Positions 33,514-42,001 of a stretch of 64,000 bases of DNA are shown here, piece after piece (positions within the stretch are counted from its first letter, which is position 1; each line of letters starts with the position of its first letter). This DNA comes from Nitrospira sp. (GTDB taxonomy: Bacteria; Nitrospirota; Nitrospiria; Nitrospirales; Nitrospiraceae): the NCBI GenBank assembly GCA_030692565.1, contig JAUYAO010000054.1, positions 124,001 to 188,000 on the forward strand, read 5' to 3'. Under the pieces are notes generated by a model, which saw only the letters and a program-made list of their open reading frames with translations, was not told the origin of the DNA and searched no databases. Both the position numbers and the translations under genes were made by a program.

Positions 33514-34455
33514 TTATGAATTAGAATGGACTTTGGCTCGTGCCATCATCTTACAGTAGGAGCAGACGTCGGCGGTGGTCGGTTGCTGACAGACGGAGCA
33601 GGGGTGCAGCATAGCCTGATCTTTCTCGGCCATTGTAGCCTGAGGGGAGGCTTCCGGCTTCCGCTGTTTGTCGAGGAACCCGCAATAGAAGGCTTGCTTG
33701 GTGCCGGGCGATTCCGTTTCGAGCCGATTCAACACTTCCTTGTAGAGCAACGTCCTGGCGCCTTTCGCCATCGGGCATTCTTCGACGATGTAGTCGATCC
33801 GGTTCAAGACCGAGTAGGCCGCCAATTCGCGCTCGGACAGGCGAAAGAGCGGTTTCACTTTCTTGGCGAATCCGTCAAGGGATGCCGGCAGGTTGGGGGA
33901 CTGCTTATCCAAATACTCTTCCTGCCAGCGGAGCACGTTGCCCAGCAGGCGGGCCGCTTCATCGTCGAGATTGTGCCCCGTGGCCATCACATCGTATTTA
34001 TGTTCCAGCGCCACGCGATTGAACTGGTAGCGTTTGATGGTTCCACATGTACTACAGGTCGGACGGTGAATCAGCATGGCCAGTTCCTTGATACCGGCTC
34101 CGGCTTCCTGCTCCACGGTGTGGACGTGCAGGACTGCGCCATGCGGAGCGGCCACGGTTTCGGAAAGCTTGATTGCTTTGGCATGGGACACTTCCGAATA
34201 GCCGCCGATGCCGAGGTTCACATACAGTGCGTCCGCCTTGTAACCCATCTTGAGGAGGACATCCCAGAGTGCCAGGCTGTCTTTGCCGCCTGACACGGCC
34301 ACGAGGATGCGATCATCCTTCCCGAACATTTTTTCAGACTTGATGGCCCTGCCGACCTGGTCATGCACATAGTAGTTGAAACAGTCTTTGCAGAAGGCGG
34401 CATTGTGGCGCGGCAGATCGATCACCGCGCGGGTTTTGCATTTGGTGCAGTTCAC
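33514..34455 (-). CDS. TtuA/TtcA-like tRNA 2-thiolation enzyme
   Basis: 313 residues. An N-terminal zinc-ribbon (CTKC and CKDC) precedes a PP-loop ATP-binding motif VAVSGGKDSLALWD near residue 54. The Cys pair in HRPTCSTCGTIKRY is likely catalytic or cluster-binding. A C-terminal second ribbon has CSVCQQ and CSYCKM. This layout matches TtuA (2-thiolation of tRNA or a base) rather than TtcA. It starts with GTG that overlaps the stop of the sulfur-carrier gene (GTGA), which fits a carrier-enzyme pair. Confidence 0.88.
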   Translation of the reverse strand: MNCTKCKTRAVIDLPRHNAAFCKDCFNYYVHDQVGRAIKSEKMFGKDDRILVAVSGGKDSLALWDVLLKMGYKADALYVNLGIGGYSEVSHAKAIKLSETVAAPHGAVLHVHTVEQEAGAGIKELAMLIHRPTCSTCGTIKRYQFNRVALEHKYDVMATGHNLDDEAARLLGNVLRWQEEYLDKQSPNLPASLDGFAKKVKPLFRLSERELAAYSVLNRIDYIVEECPMAKGARTLLYKEVLNRLETESPGTKQAFYCGFLDKQRKPEASPQATMAEKDQAMLHPCSVCQQPTTADVCSYCKMMARAKVHSNS

Positions 34456-34760
34456 TTTTTCACCGAGGCGTCAATCGTCAAGCGCCAATCGTCATTTGTG
34501 GAGTCGAGATCAGCCGTTATCTCATCGGTTGACGAGTGACCAATGACGGATGACGTTTCTTCAGGAGAGCCGCCGGAAATCACCGGTCGGATTTCGATCT
34601 GGTCCTGGTCGTAGAGCATCTCGTCTTCGGTCACGAGTTCGTCCCCACGGATGACCAGGTGCGCTTCCACGACGAGGTTGAGCTCTTTCAGGAGGTCTTT
34701 GGCCTTCTTCGGACCTTTGATTTCGACGGTTCTGGCCGGATGGCTGAGTTGAATGTGCAT
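34452..34760 (-). CDS. MoaD/ThiS-like sulfur carrier with extra C-terminal tail
   Basis: 102 residues from ATG 34,760 (MHIQLSHPARTVEIKG); a longer frame exists but has no homology. It is a ubiquitin-like beta-grasp carrier (LVIRGDELVTEDEMLYDQDQIEI) with the diglycine in RPVISGG near residue 65. Unlike normal carriers, which end at GG, about 38 residues follow (SPEETSSVIGHSS.. to DASVKK). That tail is encoded by a TGACG-heptad repeat also found elsewhere. It would have to be cut off before the GG can be activated. Coupled to the thiolase downstream. Confidence 0.82.
   Translation of the reverse strand: MHIQLSHPARTVEIKGPKKAKDLLKELNLVVEAHLVIRGDELVTEDEMLYDQDQIEIRPVISGGSPEETSSVIGHSSTDEITADLDSTNDDWRLTIDASVKK
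34456..34560. repeat. TGACG-heptad repeat inside the sulfur-carrier gene
   Basis: On the plus strand: runs of CGTCAATCGTCAAGCG at 34,470-34,485 and CCAATCGTCATT near 34,486, and at the other end GACGAGTGACCAATGACGGA (34,527-34,546) then TGACG. The two arms are complementary in type (CGTCA steps against TGACG steps), as in the copies at 44,954-45,060 and 49,080-49,170. It forms the codons after the diglycine. Confidence 0.6.
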
Positions 34761-34830
34761 GGGGCGATCATATGATGCCGATGTGTGAGGGAGCAAGGGG
34801 CGAGAGCGATGTGTGAAACGTCGGATGTGG

Positions 34831-36213
34831 TCAATGAGACGTGGAGAGAATCCGGCGGGCGTAGGCCAGGCCTTCGTCGAGCGTGGTGAACAAGCCATCC
34901 AACTGGGCTTCGTAGCAGTCATCGAGGTGTTTGCCCATCTCAGGGCCAGGAGAAACTCCCATCGCAAGCAGATGCCGGCCCATTACGATTGGGGGCGGGG
35001 CCTGCGCTTCAACGTCCAGTTCCCGTGCTTTCTTGAGCAACCACTCGCCGGCAGGAAAGTCATCGAAGGGTTTCGGGGGCCGGCCGGCATGATCGGCGCG
35101 CGCCACGCGCACGAGGCGATCGATGCGGCCTACCTGCCTAGCTAGACGGCGAACCGCACTGTCGGACGCCTTCCCATCGTAGAGCGCACGGGGGCGTAGG
35201 TGGCACAGCACGAGGGCCACGATCTCGTCGGCAAGGCCGGTTTGATTGGTGAGCCGGGCAAGAAATTGCCTGGTCGGGGCCTCCCCTTCCGGTTCATGGC
35301 CGCGCGAAGTGATGCGCCCGAACTCTTCCTTTGTCGTGGCGGGTTTGCCGAAGTCATGACAGAGCACGCCAAGGCCGACTGTCAGATCGTCCTCCGCCTG
35401 TCCGGTGCGTTCCCCGGCGAACCAGTTCAGGCAGTGGAGTGTGTGAACCCAGACATCGCCCTCCGGATGCCACACCGGATCTTGCGGGCAACCGGGCAAC
35501 GCGGCAAGCTCCGGATAGAACCGCAGCCAGCCGCAATCGTGGAGCCACTGTAGTCCCTTCGAGAGGGTAACCCCCTGGAGCAGGAATTTTTTCCACTCCT
35601 CCCAGATCCGTTCGCTCGGGAGATGCTCTTGTGTGAGCGAGCGGCAGAGTGCAATCGTCTCCGGTGCCGCCGTCAGGTTGAAGCGCGCAGCCAGTTGCAT
35701 CCCGCGCAGCACGCGCAACGGATCTTCGGCAAATCGTTCGGAGACATGGCGCAACGTGCCGGCCTTGAGATCGTCGCGGCCGTGAAAGGGATCATGAAAA
35801 TCCAGCGTATCGGGGTCCCAGGCCATGGCGTTGATGGTGAAATCTCGCCGTGAGAGGGCTTCGTCGATGTCCATCTCAGGGTCGGCCAGGTGGAGCAGCC
35901 CGGGGATCGTGGCTTCATCCAGAGGGCGTCGCATGGGTAGCGAGACGTCGATCGGCAGACCGTCGAGCTTGAACACGCCGAAGGCCCGACCGACGAACTG
36001 GACGGAAAAGTGTTCGGTGAGAATGCTGTGCAGCTGGCCGGGAGGAAGACCGGATACTTCAAGATCTAGGTCGCGCGGTTGCCGTTCCAGGATCAAATCG
36101 CGCACGCAGCCTCCGACCAACCAGAGCCGGCCTCCGGCGCGTCGAATCAATTGCTCAATTTGGCGCAGTGGGCCTGCGAGAGTGGGGTCTTCAATGCGGA
36201 AGCGAACGGGCAC
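34831..36213 (-). CDS. CCA tRNA nucleotidyltransferase/poly(A) polymerase family, with HD domain
   Basis: 460 residues. The nucleotidyltransferase head has LVGGCVRDLILERQPRDLDLEVSG (DxD carboxylates) and RRDFTINAMAWDPDTLDFHDPF, typical class II. A neck region with EDPLRVLRGMQLAARF follows, then an HD domain (VLCHDFGKPATT). It adds or repairs the tRNA 3' CCA, or adds A residues; both subfamilies look alike and no test motif decides. It ends near galT with no gap (36,213/36,214), so they are probably co-transcribed. Confidence 0.9.
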   Translation of the reverse strand: MPVRFRIEDPTLAGPLRQIEQLIRRAGGRLWLVGGCVRDLILERQPRDLDLEVSGLPPGQLHSILTEHFSVQFVGRAFGVFKLDGLPIDVSLPMRRPLDEATIPGLLHLADPEMDIDEALSRRDFTINAMAWDPDTLDFHDPFHGRDDLKAGTLRHVSERFAEDPLRVLRGMQLAARFNLTAAPETIALCRSLTQEHLPSERIWEEWKKFLLQGVTLSKGLQWLHDCGWLRFYPELAALPGCPQDPVWHPEGDVWVHTLHCLNWFAGERTGQAEDDLTVGLGVLCHDFGKPATTKEEFGRITSRGHEPEGEAPTRQFLARLTNQTGLADEIVALVLCHLRPRALYDGKASDSAVRRLARQVGRIDRLVRVARADHAGRPPKPFDDFPAGEWLLKKARELDVEAQAPPPIVMGRHLLAMGVSPGPEMGKHLDDCYEAQLDGLFTTLDEGLAYARRILSTSH

Positions 36214-37218
36214 CTACAGCTCCGCTTCCCTCAGGAACTTGGCTGATTCTTCGGGAGCGACAGGATTGATATAGAAGCCGGTGCCCCATTCGAAGCCGGC
36301 AACCTGGGTGAGTTTGGGGATGATTTCCAGATGCCAGTGGTAGTAGTCGCCGGTTTTTTCGTGCAGCGGGGAGCTGTGGAGGATGAAATTGTACGAGGGA
36401 CGTCCCAGCGCTTTGTCCATGCGGCGCAGGGATTCTGAGAGAATCGGGGCCAGAAATTCGAATTGCGATTTCTGGCTCTCTTCGAAGTAGGCGGCGTGGC
36501 GCTTGGGGAGAATCCACATTTCAAACGGGAAGCGCGGGGCATAGGGGGTGACGCAGAGGAATTCCTGATTCTCCGCCACGATTCGATCGCCGCTGGCAAG
36601 GTCCTGCCGGAGGATGTCGCAGTAGATACAGCGTTCCTTCTGCTCGTAGTGGGCGCGGCAGCCGTCGAGTTCCTCCGTCACGCTGGTCGGAACGATGGGC
36701 AGGGCGATGAGTTGGGAGTGGCTGTGTTCCAGCGTGGCGCCGGCCGAGGCGCCGTGGTTTTTGAAGATCAGGATGTAGCGGAAGCGCAGATCTTTTCGGA
36801 GATCGATCATACGGTCGCGATAGGCCCAGAGCACATCCTCTATTTTTTTCGTCGGTAGATCGGCGAGGCCTTCCTTGTGGCCGGGCGATTCGATGATGAC
36901 TTCATGCGCGCCCACGCCGTTCATCCGGTCGTACAAACCGATGCCTTCCCGGCCCATGTCGCCTTCAACCTGCAATGCGGGAAACTTGTTCGGGATGACG
37001 CGGACGCTCCAGTTCGGCGAATTCGGTTCGCCGGGTTGCGGCCGATAGGCCATGATTTCTTTCGGCGTGAGTCGTTCCTGGCCCGGGCAAAATGGGCAGA
37101 TCGCAGTGGAGATCGGTTTCGCCGGTTGCATCTGGGCAAAGTCATGCGGTCGGCCGTTCCGTTCGGTCGAAATGATCACCCAGCGACCGACGATCGGATC
37201 ACGTCTTAAGTCCGGCAT
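36214..37218 (-). CDS. galT: Galactose-1-phosphate uridylyltransferase
   Basis: 334 residues. Zinc ligands CPFCPGQE (near residue 40) and the histidine pairs LEHSHSQLIALP and YYHWHLEIIPK are visible. The N-terminal RRDPIVGRWVIISTERNGRP is typical of the bacterial GalT. It swaps UMP between UDP-glucose and galactose-1-phosphate in the cytoplasm. Adjacent to a GH57 enzyme, it may serve glycogen or storage-sugar handling rather than galactose use; no galK or galE is present. Confidence 0.92.
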   Translation of the reverse strand: MPDLRRDPIVGRWVIISTERNGRPHDFAQMQPAKPISTAICPFCPGQERLTPKEIMAYRPQPGEPNSPNWSVRVIPNKFPALQVEGDMGREGIGLYDRMNGVGAHEVIIESPGHKEGLADLPTKKIEDVLWAYRDRMIDLRKDLRFRYILIFKNHGASAGATLEHSHSQLIALPIVPTSVTEELDGCRAHYEQKERCIYCDILRQDLASGDRIVAENQEFLCVTPYAPRFPFEMWILPKRHAAYFEESQKSQFEFLAPILSESLRRMDKALGRPSYNFILHSSPLHEKTGDYYHWHLEIIPKLTQVAGFEWGTGFYINPVAPEESAKFLREAEL

Positions 37219-37225
37219 CTCTTTT

Positions 37226-37320
37226 CTCCAATGCAGGCTAGGGGCGAGAGGCTTGAGGCTATGGGTGCGAAAGGTCTGATTCGACCTCTAGCCACGTGCC
37301 TCTTACCCCTCGCCCATGGG
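37226..37320. repeat. GGCTAGGGG-type inverted heptad repeat, copy 1
   Basis: Left arm GCAGGCTAGGGGCGAGAGGC at about 37,232-37,251 then TTGAGGCTATGGG. The right arm, after a short loop, is CCTCTAGCCACGTGCCTCTTACCCCTCGCCC at about 37,284-37,315, mostly complementary. It lies between galT and the GH57 gene. A second copy is at 46,494-46,592. Confidence 0.6.
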
Positions 37321-39525
37321 TCACACTCTCCACAGCCCCGCTTCAAACTCCGGCCCCGGTACGGTCAGGATGGCCGGCGTATGATGCGGATAGCGGGCCA
37401 CTTCCAATCCATGTTCGAGAATCACGAGACTCAGACCCACCTCTTGTTCCGCTTCAAGCTGGAGGTCCTTCATCGGGATCGCCAGTTCTAAAATGGTGCG
37501 GCGACAAATCGAACGATAGGGACCGATCTCCTGCCAGGTTTCTGCCTCACCTTGTTGGAAGAGCGTGAAGGACTCCGGTCCTGACGGGGCCAGAGAACAG
37601 GAGAGACGGAAGCTGTGCTGAGGCCCGTGGAGCGTGATCTCCATCCCCAATCCGTTGAGCCGGGGCTGCGCGGCGTCATCCGGGTCGAGCCGTAAGAGCA
37701 GATGGTCTTGGCTCCAGCCGAAGTAGATGGCCGTGAACAACCCCTCGGCTTTCCACATCGCTCCCAGCGGCGGTTGCGTCGTGATAGTTCCGGCCCCGCG
37801 CCATTCGAAAAAGTCCGTCACCAGGCCGTCGATGGTGGGGGTGAGGATCGAGACCGGCTGGGTGATGCGATCTGCCGCAGCCTGCTGGGTCATGGCACAG
37901 ATCGGCTGGTTCAATCGATCGGGCGGTGTGAGGCCCATGAAGAGCCAGACGTTGCGCAAGTGGGTGCGAAAGAGGCGATCGAACTCCTGCTTGTAGTCGG
38001 TGTCGAAATCGTCGCCGTACCACCAGAACCAGTCGCTGCCCTCGGCGGCATAGAGCTCCTGCCAGGCCGCCTCTGCACGGTCCACCGGCAAGGTCGGGGC
38101 GACTTCCACGAGACGGGTGCGGGTATGGCCGAGGAGGTCCCAGCCGCGGTTGTCTTCCTGATGCCCGATCCAGATTTTGTAGTCCTGATTGATCCAGGAT
38201 CCTGAATGGAGTGCGGGCAACTGTTGGGTAGGCGGGACCGCGGTGAGGCCTTCCGACATGGTGGAAGCCGTCAGATGGACGGCCTGTTCTTGATCCAATT
38301 CATGCGCGGTGAACGCGCGATAGAGCCGCGAGAGGAAGTGTTCGCCGCCGTCATGATAATGCTCCCAGGGATTTTCGCCGTCGAGGATAATGGGAATGAG
38401 GATCTGTTCCTGGGGTGCGTTGTGAATAATGTTTCGGAGACGGCGGAGCACGTCATCGGCGGCGGAGTCCGGATTGGTTTTGTGGTACACGAAACCGAAG
38501 GCATCGGAAATATCGCGATCGCGAAAGACCATCGTGAGGTCTCGTCCGGACTCTCCTGCACGATAGGGCTGGTAGAGGTCGGTGTGCCGATACCAAGGTC
38601 GATTGCTCAATTCGAATGAGCGGGCGAGTACGCCCTCGTCGGTCGCCAGCCAGCGGAGCCCGGCGTGATGGACCAGCGGGAGCAGCTCGGGGCAGACGGA
38701 TCCTTCTGACGGCCAGAGTCCGACCGGCGGCTGGCCAAAGGTCTTGCGGTGAAAGCCGACGGCCCGCTGGAGTTGCGTCTCCGCATCTTCCGGCGCGCGA
38801 AACCGGGAGGGCAGGGGCAGGTCGGGACGCGCGCGGCGATTGATATCCGTATCGATGACGAGCGGCAGGATCGGGTGAAAAAACGGTGTGGTGGTGAGTT
38901 CGATCTGACCCCGGTCGAGGAGCTGACGGTAGAGGGGGACAATCTCTTGAATCGCGATCCGCTGCAGCGCGAGGACTTCGTGTTTGTCGTCCTCGGTGAA
39001 ATTGCGGTTTTTGTTGCGGAGCGCACCCAGGCGGGGGTAGCGCTGGAGCGGCCCATACCCGAACCAGGCCAGGTTGTGCCAGACCTGCAGGTCCAGAAAA
39101 TCCTGTGTCGAAAACTGACGGGCGACCTTGGCGAGATCCGGTCCCGAGACCTCGGTGCCGCGTTTGACCAGCAGTTCGTGATAGCGGGCGAACGGGCGCA
39201 CCATCGTGGCCCAGTTGGCTGAGAAGAAATGGCGGATGAGGAAGGCCTGTTCCTCCGGCGTCAACTCTGCGGCAGGACGTTGAGCGCGTTCAAGAAACAA
39301 ATCGCGCACGGTGCCGTTGCCGATCTCCTGAAGCTGGAGTAACAACGACGGCGTAAAGTTAAACGTGGCCTTCACCGCCGGGAACTTCTCCAGCAGGTAC
39401 GCCATATCGAAATACGCTTTGGTGGCATGGAGGCGCACCCAGGGCATACTCGCCGTTCCCGCAATCGGGTCGGTGTAGTAGGGCTGGTGCATGTGCCAGA
39501 CAAAGCAGACGTGGACGTTTTTCAT
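37321..39525 (-). CDS. Glycoside hydrolase family 57 (amylase/glucanotransferase)
   Basis: 734 residues. GH57 blocks: WHMHQPYYTD at the N-terminus, HPILPLVIDTDIN, GLWPSEGSVCPELLPL (with the Glu likely the nucleophile) and LDGENPWEHYHDGGEHFL. The C-terminal ~200 residues are a beta-rich region. Enzymes of this type cut or rearrange alpha-1,4-glucans such as glycogen, usually in the cytoplasm (no signal peptide seen). Neighbouring galT supports a carbohydrate role. Confidence 0.93.
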   Translation of the reverse strand: MKNVHVCFVWHMHQPYYTDPIAGTASMPWVRLHATKAYFDMAYLLEKFPAVKATFNFTPSLLLQLQEIGNGTVRDLFLERAQRPAAELTPEEQAFLIRHFFSANWATMVRPFARYHELLVKRGTEVSGPDLAKVARQFSTQDFLDLQVWHNLAWFGYGPLQRYPRLGALRNKNRNFTEDDKHEVLALQRIAIQEIVPLYRQLLDRGQIELTTTPFFHPILPLVIDTDINRRARPDLPLPSRFRAPEDAETQLQRAVGFHRKTFGQPPVGLWPSEGSVCPELLPLVHHAGLRWLATDEGVLARSFELSNRPWYRHTDLYQPYRAGESGRDLTMVFRDRDISDAFGFVYHKTNPDSAADDVLRRLRNIIHNAPQEQILIPIILDGENPWEHYHDGGEHFLSRLYRAFTAHELDQEQAVHLTASTMSEGLTAVPPTQQLPALHSGSWINQDYKIWIGHQEDNRGWDLLGHTRTRLVEVAPTLPVDRAEAAWQELYAAEGSDWFWWYGDDFDTDYKQEFDRLFRTHLRNVWLFMGLTPPDRLNQPICAMTQQAAADRITQPVSILTPTIDGLVTDFFEWRGAGTITTQPPLGAMWKAEGLFTAIYFGWSQDHLLLRLDPDDAAQPRLNGLGMEITLHGPQHSFRLSCSLAPSGPESFTLFQQGEAETWQEIGPYRSICRRTILELAIPMKDLQLEAEQEVGLSLVILEHGLEVARYPHHTPAILTVPGPEFEAGLWRV

Positions 39526-39601
39526 TGGAGCGTGATTTCTCTCATTTTTTGAAGTATGTCATAGGGGTCCGAGACGCGCAACGAACAGAGGAGTTTGTAT
39601 C

Positions 39602-40024
39602 GTGACTGGTCAGGCCGGAGAGACGGGATGGAGGCGCTTCGTCGTGTATTGGGGGCCGGTGGTCGGCTACGCCGGATTGATTTTCTACCTGTCGGCGCAA
39701 TCGCATCCGGACGACAATCTGCCGTCTCTGTTCGTGGCGGTGAACGACAAGGTGCGGCATGCGCTGGAGTATGCAGGACTCGGCGGGTTGTGCTATCGGG
39801 CGTTTCGCTGGGGCGCGACGGGGGCAGTAGCGGCCCGTGCGTTGCTCTTCTCGATTCTGACGGCGTCGCTGTATGGGGCGACCGACGAAGTCCATCAATT
39901 ATTCGTGCCGCTCCGTGAGTCAAGCTGGCAGGATTGGCTGGCTGACGTGACGGGCTCGGTGCTGGGAGCGGTTTGGTGCAGTCGTATTTCACGCCCTTAT
40001 TTCTTCTTAAGTGCCAAGGGATAA
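39602..40024 (+). CDS. VanZ-family membrane protein
   Basis: 140 residues. Hydrophobic helices include VVYWGPVVGYAGLIFYLSAQ and LLFSILTASLYGATDEVHQLFVPLRESSWQDWLADVTG, the typical VanZ signature (DEVHQ..P.R..S..D..A). In glycopeptide resistance VanZ gives teicoplanin tolerance; chromosomal relatives have unknown roles. Divergent from the GH57 gene. Confidence 0.88.
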   Translation: MTGQAGETGWRRFVVYWGPVVGYAGLIFYLSAQSHPDDNLPSLFVAVNDKVRHALEYAGLGGLCYRAFRWGATGAVAARALLFSILTASLYGATDEVHQLFVPLRESSWQDWLADVTGSVLGAVWCSRISRPYFFLSAKG

Positions 40025-40091
40025 CGCGCTTGTAAAGGGTTCTCTGAACGGCGAGTCTTCTCGCCTCCTTGAGATCGAAAAGGGCGCTGTT

Positions 40092-40835
40092 TTATGTCGG
40101 AGGAGGCAAGGCTGGGCAGCCGAGATCGGCAATGCTGAGGCCGCAAGTCTCGCGCGTTTGTTGAATAAAGGACGAAGTGGCTTGTGCCCGGCGGGTGACC
40201 TGAAGTTTTTCGTAGACGTTGCTGAGATAATTCTTGACGGTCTTATCGCTCAGGCCGAGTGCGGCGGCGACTTCCTTATTGGTCTTTCCTTGCGCGACAA
40301 GATCCATGACCCGCTTTTCTTGCGCCGAGAGCTCGGGCTGTATCTCCCCGGAGGTTGAGACGGATAGGCTGCAGAGGTGCGTCATAATCCGCTGCGCCAC
40401 CGCGCCATCCAGAATGACCTGTCCGTCGGCGACGGTTTCGATGGCCCTGGCTAAGTCTGGCCCGATGACGGTTTTGAGCAAAAACCCAGTGGCGCCGGCG
40501 CGCAAAGCCGAGACGATGGACCCGTCATCGGCGCCGTGCGTCAGTACGAGCAGACGGGTGTTGGGAGAGGCTTCGCGGATGCGGCGGCAGGCGTCGATGC
40601 CGCTTCCGTCCGGCAAGCGCAGTTCCACAAGTGCGACATCGGGCGTGAGCCGACGCCCGGCTTCTATGGCCGCGGCCATTGTGGCCGCTTCGCCGACGAC
40701 CCGGATGCGCCCCGTTTGATTCAGGACCGCTCGTATACCCGTTCGCGCAATCTCGTGAGCATCGACGATCAGCAGCCTGATGCCGGTAGCACGCCCGGCC
40801 TGATCGAGAACGGAACGAGCGATCTGGCGGCTCAT
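40092..40835 (-). CDS. NarL-type response regulator with altered receiver
   Basis: 247 residues from ATG 40,835, with GAAGGAGG upstream; longer frames overlap the neighbour. The receiver begins RLLIVDAHEIARTGI, where the usual second Asp of the acidic pair is Ala. The phospho-acceptor site reads DVALVELRLPDG: Glu stands where Asp is normal. The Lys in GFLLKT is kept. A C-terminal LuxR/NarL HTH follows (LSAQEKRVMDLVAQGKTNKEVAAALGL). It may be phosphorylation-independent (a pseudo-receiver). It follows another LuxR-type gene by 26 bp. Confidence 0.9.
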   Translation of the reverse strand: MSRQIARSVLDQAGRATGIRLLIVDAHEIARTGIRAVLNQTGRIRVVGEAATMAAAIEAGRRLTPDVALVELRLPDGSGIDACRRIREASPNTRLLVLTHGADDGSIVSALRAGATGFLLKTVIGPDLARAIETVADGQVILDGAVAQRIMTHLCSLSVSTSGEIQPELSAQEKRVMDLVAQGKTNKEVAAALGLSDKTVKNYLSNVYEKLQVTRRAQATSSFIQQTRETCGLSIADLGCPALPPPT

Positions 40836-40861
40836 GATCCCTCCTTCGGCGGGTTCCTCCG

Positions 40862-41593
40862 TCATTGCGCGCTGGCCCGCAGGGCGAACCGAATCAGCGC
40901 GCTGCGCGAATGGAGTCCCGTTTTTCCCCGGATTCTGGCCAAATGGCCTTCGACTGTTCGGACACTGAGGCGCAGCGCCTTGGCGATTTGTTTGTCCGGC
41001 AACCCCTCGGCAAGGAGCGCGACGAGTTGCCGTTCGCGGGGAGTGAGCTGCGTGAGCACACGCGCGGCGGCGGTCGTATCGGCCTTGCGCTTGTCCCCAT
41101 TCTGCGTGGACACAAAGGTGAGCCCCTCTGCGGCCAGGTTGTCCGCGGTCCGCTCCGCATAGACGGTAAAGCGGCAATCGCGCGGCGGGTGTCCTGCGCC
41201 GCGGTACACGGCCACCTTGCCGTATCCAAACGACTCTCTCGCGAGTTCACCCAGCAGGCTCGCTTCGATCCGGCAGATCAGAGAATCTTCTTTCGCCAGT
41301 GTTTCAAAGGGGCAGGTGTGACAGTGAACCTCGATCCGATGCTCCGTGCCCTTCGTCATGGTGTGATCCCATCCCCAAAGGGCTTTCATCCATTCCCCGA
41401 AACGGAGATAGTCGGTCAGAGCCGATGAGGACGCCGTATTGGGAGATCGGGGAACCTGGCTGGTGACAGCACGGGCAAGACTTGCTCCGATCTCTTGAAG
41501 CGTGCGTTCGTACACGGATGGATGGAGAAGCGCCTTGATGGTTTCTGCGAACCGTTCAAGGACTTCCTCGGAGAATGGTTTCATCTCTGCCAC
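40862..41593 (-). CDS. LuxR-type regulator with Cys-rich sensor domain
   Basis: 243 residues. The C-terminal HTH is LTPRERQLVALLAEGLPDKQIAKAL. The N-terminal sensor has cysteines spaced as CHTCPF, then LICRIE, then DCRFTVY after a GAGHPP stretch. This layout recalls the metal- or Fe-S-binding half of SufR-like regulators (CPF..C..CRF), though here fused to a LuxR HTH; that link is inference. It forms a two-gene unit with the NarL-type gene and sits divergent from a large hybrid kinase, so the three probably form a signalling set. Confidence 0.75.
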   Translation of the reverse strand: MAEMKPFSEEVLERFAETIKALLHPSVYERTLQEIGASLARAVTSQVPRSPNTASSSALTDYLRFGEWMKALWGWDHTMTKGTEHRIEVHCHTCPFETLAKEDSLICRIEASLLGELARESFGYGKVAVYRGAGHPPRDCRFTVYAERTADNLAAEGLTFVSTQNGDKRKADTTAAARVLTQLTPRERQLVALLAEGLPDKQIAKALRLSVRTVEGHLARIRGKTGLHSRSALIRFALRASAQ

Positions 41594-42001
41594 CTGTCAA
41601 TCAGGCCTTGAGGGGGGATGGGTTATCAAAATAAAAGAAACTCGGTCATTTGCATCGAACGCGGGAAGGGCAGTGAAGACGGCATCAGATAGCATCCATT
41701 TCAAATCCAGTCTAGGAACCACTGTACAACAGTCGGCCCTATTCACATAGAGGCATTAGGCCTTGCTGTGACGTCAACGGTCTGAATGGAGGGACATTCT
41801 ACAGAATTCTTTTGATCGGGAGGTAGCGTAGGAGTTCGCGATGCGACCGCGTAGAGTCACGTGCCGGCATACAGGTTTCGGCAGTTCCACCGAAAGAGCA
41901 GTGAGAATGAAGAGGCAGCGGGACTTTCTTTCTGGTCGGTCCGAGCGGAACGAGATGAATGAAAAACCAACGTTACTGTTGCATGACGATGAAATGGGCC
42001 G
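41594..42001. other. Divergent regulatory region upstream of the hybrid kinase
   Basis: About 400 bp between the LuxR-type regulator and the kinase. No gene is supported, and no consensus promoter or strong terminator stands out. Confidence 0.3.
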
